Source of the DNA: Sialis fuliginosa
Taxonomy: Eukaryota > Arthropoda > Insecta > Megaloptera > Sialidae
Reading direction: 5' to 3'
Length of the DNA: 64,000 bases
Assembly (NCBI GenBank): GCA_961205875.1
Contig: OY540822.1
Location: 5,334,501-5,398,500 of the forward strand
Shown one piece after another: positions 52,978 through 63,690 of this stretch; positions within the stretch are counted from its first letter, which is position 1, and each line of letters begins with the position of its first letter. The position numbers were made by a program, and so were the translations under genes. A model generated the notes under the pieces. It worked only from the letters and a program-made list of their open reading frames with translations, had not been told where the DNA came from and ran no database searches.

Positions 52978-54569
52978 ACAGGTCCGTTGCTTCCACGAAG
53001 GAAAGAATCCTGTTCAACGGTATGTCTTGAATGTCTCTCGGCTCAAGAAAAGGGGAGCCAAGGTATTTGTTCCTTATCTCAGCAAGTGCTGTGCAAATGC
53101 AAAATGCAAATGCAGAAGTTTCCTCCTGTGTTCGACATTTCCTACACTTTGGGTTAGGCGTTATGCCTATAGTGTGGAGATGGCTGTTCATACGCCCGTG
53201 ACCCGTTAGGAGGCCCGTAACGATTTTAAGCTGTCTTCTGTTTCAGTTCAGAAGATATTTAGTTGACTTAGACGAGAGGCCCTTAATAAAGGATCTCGCT
53301 TGTCTGGGTCTTTGTCTAGAGGTCCAAGATTGCTGAAACCGCTCGGTTACATTGTTCCAGATCTCGTGCCTCACGTTTTTTTGGGATATTCCGAAGGCTG
53401 GTTCTGGACCTGTGAAAGGTTCATTCGCTCCAGCTACCGCTAGAGCGTCAGCTTCTTCATTTCCCTTGATTCCACTATGGCCTGGTACCCATAGGATCTT
53501 CACATAGTTCTCAGTTGAGAGTTTTGTGAGTGTTTGCCGACATTCCTCAACCAATCGTGACCCTATCTCTGGAGAGATTAGGGCCTTAATGGCCGCTTGG
53601 CTGTCGGAACAAATGTAGATGTGTCTCCATTTGTATCCTCTTTTGAGATTTTTTGCGAGAACCTTGCAAAGCCTTGCTGCTTTAGGCATACTTTCTATGT
53701 CCTCGCAGTATGCCTTCCAAGTAGTCCTCTTTGATTGCCTTATGGCGTTTTTGTATCTCTGTTGGGACATCTTGTGGTGTTCCCAATCCTCAGGTTTTCT
53801 GGTACGTTTGGCTATGTTGAATAGCCTACGGTTTTCTTTGCGAAGCTTGTCTAGCGATGAGCTCCACCAAGGGTTGGTCTGTTTAGACTTTTGAACACGT
53901 AGGGGACAGTTGTCCTCATACGACGTTATTATGGCCCTCTGTAGAGAGTCTACGGCCAGCTCTATTTCGCCCGGGTTTTTGGGCTCATTCTGAATCCCGT
54001 GAAGTCTACTTAGGAGGTCCTCCTTATATGAGGCCCAATTGGTAGACTTGGGGTTTCTGTACGTTTCCAGAACTTGGGGGTTCGAAGTTAGTTTGAAGCA
54101 TATGTACCTGTGGTCCGACAAAGACGGCTCCGTTGATACATGCCAGTTTTCTACATCTTGGGTAATAGACATGGACCCAAGTGTTATATCTATTACTTCC
54201 TGCCTTCTAGTCGTAATGAAGGTCGGAGAGTTTCCTCGGTTTAAAATTTCGAGATCTGTTGTTTGTACGAATTTTAGGAGAGCCCTTCCTCTCTCGTTGA
54301 CGCCACTACTTCCCCATAAAGTATGGTGAGAGTTCGCATCACAACCAATTAGAAGGTCCCTCCCATTGTTCCTACAAAAGGTAATCAGCTCCTCTAGTTC
54401 CCTCGTGGGGGGTGGAGTTGGTCAGAGTCATACGGCATATAGGCGGAGCAGATAACAATATCTCTCTGTCCTGTATTGCTGTCCAATCTGATGGTGGCTG
54501 CTACCAAGTCTCTGAAACAGAAAGATGGCATGGGGGTGAAATTAATTCTGTTGGAAGCATATATGCATG
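52978..54569 (-). pseudogene. Non-LTR ORF2, 3' piece: endonuclease end and RNase H (RT deleted)
   Basis: From 54569 the minus strand continues the endonuclease (YASNRINFTPMPSFCFRDLVAATIR, CDANSHHTLWGSSGVNERGRALLKF, SPTFITTRRQEVIDITLGS, SLSDHRYICFKL). A linker follows with NPWWSSSLDKLRKENR. At about 53640 it passes without a break in frame to RNase H (HIYICSDSQAAIKAL, ILWVPGHSGIKGNEEADALA), so the whole RT is deleted. After a break near 53243 the C terminus NSHLHTIGI..CRKCRTQEET is at about 53190-53110. Frameshifts occur near 54350, 54200 and 53240. Confidence 0.88.
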
Positions 54570-54916
54570 AATTATGTTTTTCATTGAAAAAATATCCTTT
54601 TTAAAAAAATCTTTATTTGTTATAATTCTATATAATGCTTATAGCTAGATGGTATACTTGAGAATGAATTCTTATAGAAGAGGATAACAGTTGCATGATT
54701 TTACTCCGTCATCATTTTCTATAATTCTCTGAATGTAATACAATACTTTTGTACGCCGGATAAGGCGATGATAAAAATGTGTTAAATTCCTAAGTGTTAT
54801 ACATATGATTAAATAGTTATTCATAATTAAATTAAGTACAATACAATATAATATCTTAACTATTGGTTATTGAAATATATATTTATCTTATATAATAGAT
54901 AGTTCATTTCATGACT
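54570..54916 (-). repeat. Gypsy 3' LTR
   Basis: This 347-bp LTR appears identical to 61514-61860. Confidence 0.95.
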
Positions 54917-56045
54917 CCTCCCACCAAAGTCTGAGACATCGGCCAATGAAATTGAACTTTAGGCGATGTGGAAGCATTATAGCTGACTGGTGCACAATTT
55001 TCATTTTTCGTTTCTTCATTTTTGGTTTTACGTTTTCTTCGAATAATAATTGTAGTGATTATTATTGTAATAATTATCCCAATTATAGTGTATGTAGAAT
55101 AATTCATTTTATTTTCTCTGACTTCTTACAACTCTATTGCTTTTCTTGTTTGTTGATGAAAATCGTTAAGTTTTTGTAGAGTTAGAGTTTTGGAAATATT
55201 TCTTACTTGAAGTTGCGAAAAAACAGTAGGTATGATAAAAATGTCGTCCCACGAAAGTGTTGATTTGCTTGTATATTTTATGTTGTTAATTTCTATACTG
55301 CAGTTTTGGAAATGTATTAATAAATTTCCTATGATGGTCTTTTGTTCCATTTCACATGTCGTTTGAATTTCTTGGGGGTGCTGTGTTGCAATCAGTAAAT
55401 AGTTTTGTTCGATTGTTTCTATAAATTCCACATCTTCGGTATCGATCAGAGAACAGTTAGCTGTTGATTTCTGTATTAGTTTTGTAATGCAATGTTCATT
55501 TTCTAACGATTTAAGATGTTTACTTTCACAGAAATATTGATTCTCTATAAGGTTACATGGTTTCGTCATATACTGATAGCTTATCTCGTTCAAGATAATA
55601 TAAGGAGTAGGAATTTTAATTGTATAAGTATTGTTTATAGGTAGGTTTCTAATATGATAATAATTAAATTGTTCATTAAGGAAATTAGGAATTAATATTA
55701 CAAATATGATATTTGTTTGATTGTAATATGCTTGTAGTTCTAATAATTCGTATATATGTTCACTAGAAACTAGATTGATATTTTGATTGTTAAAATATTG
55801 ATAGATTTGTTTTAATTCCGCCGGATGTAATATTTGTTTAGGAATTACATTGAGTTTGGCTAAAACTATAGATTCACTTATATCTTTAAGATGTATAGTA
55901 ACTTACTATACTATTACTATTAGTAAGTAGATCTATATTGTAAATAATTTTATCAATATATTGATTATACATAACTTGTGCATCTATAAAATTTACTTTA
56001 TTTAATAGTTCATTTCGGAAATGATCAAAATACTTTTCAATGGCT
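54904..56045 (-). pseudogene. Envelope-like gene of the Gypsy provirus, broken
   Basis: Downstream of pol on the minus strand is a region of about 1.1 kb in the position of an errantivirus env. It has cysteine-containing ectodomain-like segments (55593-55126) and ends with a hydrophobic membrane anchor (IIGIIITIIITTIII) followed by a basic RRKRK cytoplasmic start near 55020. It is interrupted by a frameshift near 55905, inside a small palindromic sequence, and by an in-frame stop at 55126-55128 just before the anchor. As it stands it cannot yield a full product. Assignment rests on position, anchor and element type. Confidence 0.7.
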
Positions 56046-59000
56046 AATTGTTGTTTTGTGGATTTCCATCCGTTGACTGCCTACGATTTGCAGCATTAAC
56101 CTGAAATTTACGTTTTGGTTTTAACTTACGTTTATGTACTTTACGAGTTAAAGTTTGAGCTGTAACATTTTTATTTTTTGAAACTATATGTTGTTGATAT
56201 AAAGGAGCTAATTTTTCTCTTTTATTATCTCTTTCATATACTACGTCATCAGGTTTTAATTTTGATGGGGTTTCTAAATTTTTATTTAGTTTTTCAATTG
56301 TTTTCAATTTTTTATTATGTTGCCTGTCATGAATAATTTGTTTTATATTTTCGTACTTGGTTTTTAAATCATTTAAATAATCGTGTGGGGTTGTTATATT
56401 ATTGGTTATATTTAAATCATTATAATTGTTAATATGACCTTTTAACGCTTCGAATGGTGTCAGTTTAATTGTACTATGAATTGAATTGTTATAAGTTATT
56501 AAACATTCATTCAAAATATCTGTAGGTAATTTTGTTTTATCTTTATGAAATATTATCCTATAGATTTCTGTTATCGTAGAATGAAATCGTTCTACGTCTG
56601 AGTTACCAGTTGAACTTTTTGCGGTAGTCTCATGTTGTTTAATATTATATTGTTTAAGAAAATCTTTATAGATAGAAGCAGTAAATTCTAAACCTGGGTC
56701 ATTTATAATTAATTTAGGAAGACCGTGTTGCGAAAAGAAATGAGTTAATGATTTAACTACATTTAAACTTGTTCTTTGTTCTATAATGTACGCTGAGGCA
56801 AATTTAGTAAATTTGTCTATTATAGTTAATATATTTTTCTTATGAATATTGAATATGTCTATATTTAATATTTCAAGAGGTGCACGTGGGGTCTCTGATA
56901 TTTCAAATTTTATTTTTGGTGGATGTCTTTCGTACTTTAATTTTTGACAAGTTTCGCAATTATTTATAATCTTAGTTATTTTCTGATTCATATTATCAAA
57001 ATAATATTGCCGTTTTAGATGTTCAAATGTTTCGCTAATTCCGCGATGATTTGAATTTTCGTGATATTCAGATATAATATTATCTTGTAAGTCTCGTTCG
57101 GTAATGTCTTCTAATAATTTTGTACTTCTAACAATTTTAAAACGTCCGTTACTGAAAAATTTATCATAAACGGTTTGTACCATTTTAAATGTATTGTCAT
57201 CTGTAAAAATACAAAATAATCGGTTTGGTCTAACATATTGTTTAAAAATGTTTACTATGTCTTGTTCGCTAAAGTCTTTTTGATAAAATGTTCGTCTACG
57301 TTTCGTTTCAAATAAAACTTTATAAGTCATTTTTTGTGATTGTTCTATTAGAGTGAATATTATTTGTTCTTTAAAGTCATTTATACATTTTTCGGTGATA
57401 GGTATATCGTTATTTAAATTTTCTTGAGCAGAGTGAATTGTGTTACTATCCGTTAATTTATCTAAATCATCTACATTGTTGCTTAAAGAACTTCCGGAGC
57501 TACAACTATGTAAATTAATTTCGATTCTAGAAAGTGCATCTGCGTTTAGATTTAGTTTTCCAGATTTATATAAAATTACAAATTCGAATTCTTGGAGTTT
57601 CAACCGCCAGCGGACCAATTTTGAATTTGGTTCCTTTAAACTGAAAAGCCAAGTGAGAGGTTTGTGATCTGTGATTATTTTAAATTTTCGACCGAATAGA
57701 TAAGGTCTGAAATATTTGGTTGCCCAAACAATTGCTAAAAGTTCTTTTTCTATTGTTGAATAATTTTGTTCTGTTTTTGTCAGTGTTCTACTCGCATAGC
57801 ATATTGGTTTATCAGATCCAATAGGACCTTGGGACAAAATTCCGCCCAACGCGAAATTACTAGCATCTGTTGTCAAATTGAATTCTTTACTAAAATCAGG
57901 GTATTGTAAAATTGGATCATTGCAAAGTAATTGTTTACAATTCTCAAAACATTGTTTGTATCTATCGTCTAATACAATTTGTTTGTCTTTACGCAAACAT
58001 TCTGTTAGTGGTTTTGTCAGTTTGGAAAAGTCTTTTATAAATTTTCTATAGTAACCTAAGAGTCCTAGAAAAGATTTTATTTGTTTTTCTGTTTTTGGGA
58101 TGGGAAATTTTTTTATAGCAGAAATTTTATCAGGGTTTGGTTTTACACCGTCTCTCGTTACTACATGTCCTAGAAATGCCACTTCTTTATGTAAAAATTC
58201 CGACTTGTCTAGCTGAATTTTTAGATTTGCTGATCTTAACTTTTCAAATATTTTATTAAGGTTTTCGATATGTTCTTGGAGGGAAGTAGAAAATACAATT
58301 ATGTCATCCATGTACACAAGACAGATTTTTCCTTGTAATTCACGTAATACATGGTCCATTACTCGTTGGAATGTACTAGGTGCGTTCTTTAATCCGAATG
58401 GCATCCGAACGTATTCGTAATGACCGTAATCTACTGTAAAAGCTGTTTTTGAAATGTCTTTAGAATGTACTTCAATTTGGTGGAACCCAGAGGCTAAGTC
58501 AAGTGTACTAAAATAGATACATTTTCCTAACTTATCTAAGATTTCCGTTATATTAGGTAAAGGATAGCGATCGTCTATTGTTTTCTCATTTAATTTCCTA
58601 TAGTCTACAACTAAACGCCATTTACGTATACCGCTTGCGTCTAATTTCTTTGGAACAATCCAAATTGGTGAAGACCATGGAGAAAAACTAGGTCTAATAA
58701 TTCCTTGTTTTAATAATTTATCTATCTGACTACGTACTTCGTTCTTATGAATTTCCGGGTATCGGTAAGACTTGGTATAAATTGGAGTGTCGTCAGTAGT
58801 TTTAATTTCATGTTTAATTTGATTGGTAAAAGATAGGTCTTGTCCTTCTTTGAAGAAGATATCATCAAATTTTTGACAAATGTGTACTATAGCTTTTTTC
58901 TCTTCTGAATTTAAATGATTAATGCGAATTAATGATTCAATTTCTGATGAGTCTGATACGTTATTAGTGTAATTTATGTCAAAATTATTTATTTGTTGGC

Positions 59001-59640
59001 AATTTTCTAAATTATTACATTTAATAGGTTGTTCTAACATGAAAGTTTTTGAGGTTTCATTTAAATTTACAATCTCAATTCTAGATTGCCAATTTTTAGA
59101 TTTATAAATGCCTTCGTTGACAAATAAATTTGGTTGTATATTAGTTTTGGGTATAAAAATATCTCCGTTTTCTATGTCTACAGGTGCGTTAATTGTTAAC
59201 TTACTGCGCGGATTTATTTCTAATATCCCTGTTGTGTGATTTGGTTTGTAAAGAATAGGTATACAAACTTTGTCTGTTATTAGTTTTTGGTTGCCATAGT
59301 CAATATGAGCTTTTATTTGTCTTAATATGTCTGAACCTATTAGTCCGTCAAAATATGAATGAAAATTAAAAAGATAAAAATTTAATGGTTTTTCATTTTG
59401 TAATTCTATTAAATTGTCAATTGTTGTTTGTTTGTCTATTTGTTTTGAAATGAATACTGTTGTTATAGTTATTGGTTTAACTGTGTAAATATATTTTTCA
59501 GAAATTAATTTTGGGTTAATGAATGATGTACAGCTTCCTGTATCAATCAAAAATTTTAATGGAGGACCGTTTGAATTAGAAATATGAATATATGGTAGTT
59601 TTGTTATTAGTTTACTGTCTAAGTTTAAGAACCCGACTGC
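56044..59640 (-). CDS. Gypsy pol polyprotein
   Basis: The frame is open from about 59640; the first in-frame residues overlap the gag end, implying frameshifted translation from gag. Protease is at the start (IDTGSCTSFI near 59545). RT has RKWRLVVDYRKLN, LDLASGFHQI, MPFGLKNAPSTFQRVM and the catalytic VYMDDIIVFS near 58300. RNase H has LTTDASNFALGG near 57865. Integrase has an HHCC zinc site (HENSNHRG..CETCQKLK, about 57060-56940), first Asp in LNIDIF, second in INDPGLEF and Glu in SDVERFHST. The length (about 1168 residues from 59550) is normal for the clade and no break is seen. Confidence 0.96.
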   Translation of the reverse strand, partial: AVGFLNLDSKLITKLPYIHISNSNGPPLKFLIDTGSCTSFINPKLISEKYIYTVKPITITTVFISKQIDKQTTIDNLIELQNEKPLNFYLFNFHSYFDGLIGSDILRQIKAHIDYGNQKLITDKVCIPILYKPNHTTGILEINPRSKLTINAPVDIENGDIFIPKTNIQPNLFVNEGIYKSKNWQSRIEIVNLNETSKTFMLEQPIKCNNLENCQQINNFDINYTNNVSDSSEIESLIRINHLNSEEKKAIVHICQKFDDIFFKEGQDLSFTNQIKHEIKTTDDTPIYTKSYRYPEIHKNEVRSQIDKLLKQGIIRPSFSPWSSPIWIVPKKLDASGIRKWRLVVDYRKLNEKTIDDRYPLPNITEILDKLGKCIYFSTLDLASGFHQIEVHSKDISKTAFTVDYGHYEYVRMPFGLKNAPSTFQRVMDHVLRELQGKICLVYMDDIIVFSTSLQEHIENLNKIFEKLRSANLKIQLDKSEFLHKEVAFLGHVVTRDGVKPNPDKISAIKKFPIPKTEKQIKSFLGLLGYYRKFIKDFSKLTKPLTECLRKDKQIVLDDRYKQCFENCKQLLCNDPILQYPDFSKEFNLTTDASNFALGGILSQGPIGSDKPICYASRTLTKTEQNYSTIEKELLAIVWATKYFRPYLFGRKFKIITDHKPLTWLFSLKEPNSKLVRWRLKLQEFEFVILYKSGKLNLNADALSRIEINLHSCSSGSSLSNNVDDLDKLTDSNTIHSAQENLNNDIPITEKCINDFKEQIIFTLIEQSQKMTYKVLFETKRRRTFYQKDFSEQDIVNIFKQYVRPNRLFCIFTDDNTFKMVQTVYDKFFSNGRFKIVRSTKLLEDITERDLQDNIISEYHENSNHRGISETFEHLKRQYYFDNMNQKITKIINNCETCQKLKYERHPPKIKFEISETPRAPLEILNIDIFNIHKKNILTIIDKFTKFASAYIIEQRTSLNVVKSLTHFFSQHGLPKLIINDPGLEFTASIYKDFLKQYNIKQHETTAKSSTGNSDVERFHSTITEIYRIIFHKDKTKLPTDILNECLITYNNSIHSTIKLTPFEALKGHINNYNDLNITNNITTPHDYLNDLKTKYENIKQIIHDRQHNKKLKTIEKLNKNLETPSKLKPDDVVYERDNKREKLAPLYQQHIVSKNKNVTAQTLTRKVHKRKLKPKRKFQVNAANRRQSTDGNPQNNN

Positions 59641-60895
59641 TGGTGTAAGGCTATTTTCCGAAAATTTTCTTCATCTATTTCGTTTGTTTCGAAATCATCA
59701 TTTATATGTGGACCTAAATTTTGAAAATGTTTATGTGAATTAATATCTAGTTGATAGCTAGAGTATTCTTGTTCTGATTCATCGTTTAAAGCAGAGTTAT
59801 ATTCGATATACTCGTTTTCAAAATCAGGATGGGTTATTTCAGGATTTTCACAATTAAATAATTCTTTTGAATGGAAATTTGGAGGACCTGTTGATTTGAA
59901 GAATTGGGTATTTGTTTGAGGTATTGGTCTATATCTATTAGTGTTACCACTATTTGTGTCCATTGGAGTAGGACGATATATAGGTTTCGATTGTTGTGGA
60001 TATTGTGATTGTTGAATTGGACGATTATTGAAGAAAGGTTGGGATTGTTGAGGACGATTAACATTTGAATTAAATCTTAATTGTTGTGGATGATTGATTT
60101 GAGTATTTGGAATATATGATCGATAATTATTTTGATTATACGATCGATTATTATTTTGATTATACGATTGATAATTATTTGGGTTATACGATCGAATATT
60201 CGAATTATGTGAAAATTGTCTGTAATTCGAATTTTGAGGTGTAGGGTGATTGTATGTCTTGTTGTGTGGTGTGTGACTAATATTTTGTGTATTATTGAAT
60301 TTTGGTGTATTCCTAACATAATACGTATTTTGTTCTTGTATCGAGAAACTGAATGCTTCCGCCAATGAAGTTGGTCGCATTGCTCTTATAGTACTACCTA
60401 ACGGTTCTTTTAATCCTGTCAGATACGTATTAAGGCACATTTCTTGATAAAGTTTATGTTTGGCTGATATAACGTTTACATCAGCTTCATGAATGTTAAT
60501 TAAGTTTGTCATTGTTGAGAAAAGTTCAATAATTTTACTATAGAAGGTTTCTACAGTTTCATTTGTTTGTTTTAGTGTATGTATTCCCTGATAAGGGAAG
60601 TTTCGTTACGCTTATCTGAATAATGTAAAATTAAATTTCTTTTTATTTCTGACCATAGTACCGGAGTACCGTACATATTTAATACTTCGTTTGCTTCATT
60701 AATTATTTTATTTCTTATAGCCCTAGTTATAAATTTTACATAATTATTGTCTGAATTAGGTATTATATCTAGTATTTCCTGTACGTTATTTATGAAATCG
60801 TACAGTAATCTTGGATTACCATTGAATGTAGGCAAATCTTTTATTGCATCTGGTATTCTTAAATTATTAAAAATATCTAGTGGCGTTGCTGCCAT
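59625..60895 (-). pseudogene. Gypsy gag gene, one frameshift
   Basis: The first clear ATG is at 60895 (MAATPLDIFNNL), though the frame is open upstream to 61147. A capsid-like part (PTFNGNPRLLYDFINNV, VLNMYGTPVLWSEIKRNL) reaches a stop near 60572, where a 1-base shift leads to the frame 60512-59625. That has LGSTIRAMRPTSLAEAF and an Asn/Gln/Pro/Tyr-rich tail (about 60300-59900) in place of a zinc knuckle, as in 17.6-like gags. The shift lies by an A-run, so a sequencing error is possible. Confidence 0.85.
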
Positions 60896-61494
60896 ATTTA
60901 CTTTAATTTTATTTATTTGTTCTTTTGAAATTGTTAGTTTTATATTTTCAATATTTGACTTATTACTAGCGAAACTCAAGTTTTTAACAACTGGCGATAA
61001 ACCTTCGCCGGTGTTAATGTTTTGTTCTTGTACTGTCGATAAACCGTCGTCAGTATTTGAACTCAAAGCATTTACAGTATTACAACTTTTGGATTTTTTT
61101 AATTTTTGGATAAGGATACTTAAACATGAACGAAACAAAAAAATCAATACAGACTTACCACATAGCCCAAATGTAGAATACCATCGTCCGAACCCACTGC
61201 CTGCCCGATGTTCCTTCGGGTTGAATAGTGTTCTCCTATTCCGGATTCGTCACCAAATATTCCTGTGGAGTACGTTGGTTCTTAGTGCGAAGAATTAGAA
61301 TTCACCCAGTAGAGTTTTCGACTGGTTCACTAGGTCGTTGTTGATTGATCGACAGCTGATTTACTGAATCTCTTCACTAATACTGTTTTGTATTAACAAT
61401 TTCCGAACTTTCAACTTTTAACAATAAACCGTTGTTAAGGCTGTTTTTTCGCGATTCACTTAATCTTACTGTTTGGATATCAACGAATCTTTTT

Positions 61495-61514
61495 GTATCC
61501 TACCGACTGCGCCA
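61495..61514 (-). other. Gypsy primer binding site
   Basis: The minus strand reads TGGCGCAGTCGG and continues to a 20-base match to the primer site known for 17.6/297-type elements (tRNA-Ser). It overlaps the last base of the 5' LTR. Confidence 0.88.
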
Positions 61515-61860
61515 ATTATGTTTTTCATTGAAAAAATATCCTTTTTAAAAAAATCTTTATTTGTTATAATTCTATATAATGCTTATAGCTAGATGGTATA
61601 CTTGAGAATGAATTCTTATAGAAGAGGATAACAGTTGCATGATTTTACTCCGTCATCATTTTCTATAATTCTCTGAATGTAATACAATACTTTTGTACGC
61701 CGGATAAGGCGATGATAAAAATGTGTTAAATTCCTAAGTGTTATACATATGATTAAATAGTTATTCATAATTAAATTAAGTACAATACAATATAATATCT
61801 TAACTATTGGTTATTGAAATATATATTTATCTTATATAATAGATAGTTCATTTCATGACT
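61514..61860 (-). repeat. Gypsy 5' LTR
   Basis: This 347-bp LTR appears identical to 54570-54916 and is adjacent to the primer site and to the CATG duplication. Confidence 0.95.
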
Positions 61861-62057
61861 CATGCTCGTGGGTTCTCATTTGAGGCACAATACCAAGTGG
61901 TGCCTTTATTGGTGGGCAAGCCTTTTACATGGCCCCCATAAACCCAGGGTTCCTGCATTAGGCAAATGTCTGCATGTACTGTTATCAGCTGACACAAAGA
62001 ATCAGTGGCAGCGATGCAGTGTTGCAAGTTAATCTGGATACATGAGATACCTGTCAT
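61861..62057 (-). pseudogene. Non-LTR ORF2, 5' piece: endonuclease start
   Basis: The ATG at 62057 starts MTGISCIQINLQHCIAAT, then ICLMQEPWVYGG, the N-terminal motifs of an AP-like endonuclease (N in QINL, E in QEPW). It stops at the Gypsy insertion and resumes in the same frame at 54569. Confidence 0.88.
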
Positions 62058-62067
62058 TAACCAATGG

Positions 62068-62899
62068 TTATTTCCCGGTTTCTCGATCCGTCTTCTCCTT
62101 CGGGGGTGGCTTCTCTAGCAGCACAAAGGTCACTCTCTTTGTGCCCAGGAAAGGTCTGAAGTCCTTAAACTTCAAGAAGTCTACAGACGCTTCGTCAACA
62201 CCTAGGATCATGCGAAATCCTTTTGGGGGATCCGCCGTCTTGCTTAAGCTTAGGGAGGCCGCTCTGCTCCACTAGTTGGAGTTTTGCGCCCTCCCATGGC
62301 TTAAGGTCTTTGGTAGCCTCTTTCAGCCACTCCTTTGTCGACTCGTTCGAGCAGGAAATCAAAAAGGCTCCCTTTACGAGTCGAGAATCCTGGAAGATTG
62401 GCATGGCCACCTCGAGGGGCAAGCCTACCAATTTCTCCCAGATAGCCTTGTCCAGTGCTGCAGATTGCTCCTCGGAGATTTTGGTCTCGGGGTAGCCATC
62501 GCTAACAATGGCCACCCTTAAGGAGCTGTCCACAGCCTGGGCGTAGCTCGAAGGTTTCAGTTGTGGAACCTTCGGTTTCTTCACCAGTTGTTTGGTGTCA
62601 GGGGGAGTCTCTCCTGGTGACCGCATCCGTTTGGAGCCGCCAGAGGTTGAAGCCTCCTCCTGTGAGGTGGAGGCAGCCGCTTTAGCCTTCCTCCGTCTCT
62701 TCTTCTCAGCACCAGAGATGGGTTTCCTTTTGGGATGCCCTTCTAGGCTGAGCTTGTTGACATCCTCAAGTAACCCCTTTTCAGGGGCCTCCTGAGGATG
62801 AGGTGTGGCGGTGCTGGTTTCCCCAGAGGGGCCTCCAGCATCGAGTTTGAGGTCTCCCGGTGGGGAGCCCTCGGTTGTTTTTTGGTTTTGTTTCTTCAT
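62068..62899 (-). pseudogene. Non-LTR ORF1 with DUF4780-like domain
   Basis: The ATG at 62899 (MKKQNQKTTEGSPPG) is used; upstream codons lack family features. A basic, serine-rich N terminus (KRKPISGAEKKRRRKAKA) is followed by a globular block: SSLRVAIVSDGYPETKISEEQ, FQDSRLVKGAFLISCSNE and TKEWLKEATKDLKPWEGAKL. This resembles the DUF4780 region common in insect non-LTR ORF1. A 1-base shift near 62225 diverts the original frame to a stop at 62195. The continuation (RMILGVDEASVDFLKFKDF) runs on in another frame to a TAA near 62068, eleven bases before ORF2. Confidence 0.8.
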
Positions 62900-63230
62900 G
62901 TTGTTCCCACGAGTAGTGAGGCAAGTGTGTGTCATTCCCCGGACAGCCTCATACGGGGCAAGGCTAAATACAATGGGATTTCGCCAGGTTTCCCAAGGGC
63001 ATCGTTCATGACACAATAACCCAGTGTCATTCATCCCTCAGCACGATAGCTTACACCTTGGATTGGGAGATGTTTTTCGACTTCCCAGTCTAGATCCGCT
63101 GAGTTTAGTTTCAACAGGGCCACCGCGTGAAGGATGCAATCTTAGATCGCACACCATCTTTCTGAAGATGGTACCCAACGGTCTTGGGGTGCTAGGCTCA
63201 GCTGTACCCCCGGTGTTGGAGTTTCTTTAG

Positions 63231-63690
63231 TCGCGCAGCGTATTACAGCCGTTTGACTATCTACTTTAATCCCTCGACCCTTCCTCTGTAAATACTTTCA
63301 AGTTCAGACTTCTTCAACATTATACTCCTTTAGCACTCCAATGTTCCCATATACTATTAACTTAGCCGGTTTCTCCTTCTTTTTTCCCCATTCATGTGTC
63401 ATATACACATCTCATACTATACTCTTTCTTTTTCTTACTGGCACGTTTCTTATACATGTTCTATACTCTACATTCTTCCCCTCGAAAAATATATAACGTA
63501 TAACTGTGAATATTCAAATTTTAAAACATACATATAACATTTTATACTAACATTAGTACATTATAAACAAAATCAATTATTCTTAATATATGTAATTTTT
63601 AATATAATTTTTTTTTTTTTAATTACACAAATATTTTAATTTTCCTTATTTCTATACAAATTTCATACACTCAACTTATTGTAAATCGCT
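63231..63690. other. AT-rich stretch next to a Gypsy 3' end, no gene recognised
   Basis: It is non-coding. It lies downstream of the integrase tail at 63691-64000 and may contain that element's 3' untranslated region or LTR, but no LTR pair can be seen within the window. Confidence 0.4.

Larger units (their letters stand above)
54570..61860 (-). mobile_element. Full-length Gypsy provirus with envelope region (17.6/297-like)
   Basis: It has LTRs of 347 bp at 54570-54916 and 61514-61860, which look identical, and CATG target duplications at 54566-54569 and 61861-61864. On the minus strand the LTR starts AGTCATG and ends ATAATT. The primer site directly after it begins TGGCGCAGTCGG, as in 17.6/297 elements that use tRNA-Ser. 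A purine tract (GGTGGGAGG) precedes the 3' LTR. Gag, pol and env follow in order. Pol is open; gag and env have breaks. It inserted into the endonuclease of the non-LTR element. Confidence 0.96.
51631..63230 (-). mobile_element. RNase H-bearing non-LTR element (LOA/R1/I-like), split by two insertions
   Basis: The pieces 63230-61861, 54569-52978 and 51739-51631 form one element once the Gypsy provirus (54570-61860) and the Kolobok derivative (51740-52973) are removed with their CATG and TTAA duplications. The order is 5' UTR, ORF1, ORF2 (endonuclease, then RNase H, with the RT deleted), a short 3' UTR and a tail of AGATT/TCTAA repeats at 51631-51655. The 5' limit near 63230 is approximate. Composition is GC-rich. 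Confidence 0.85.
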
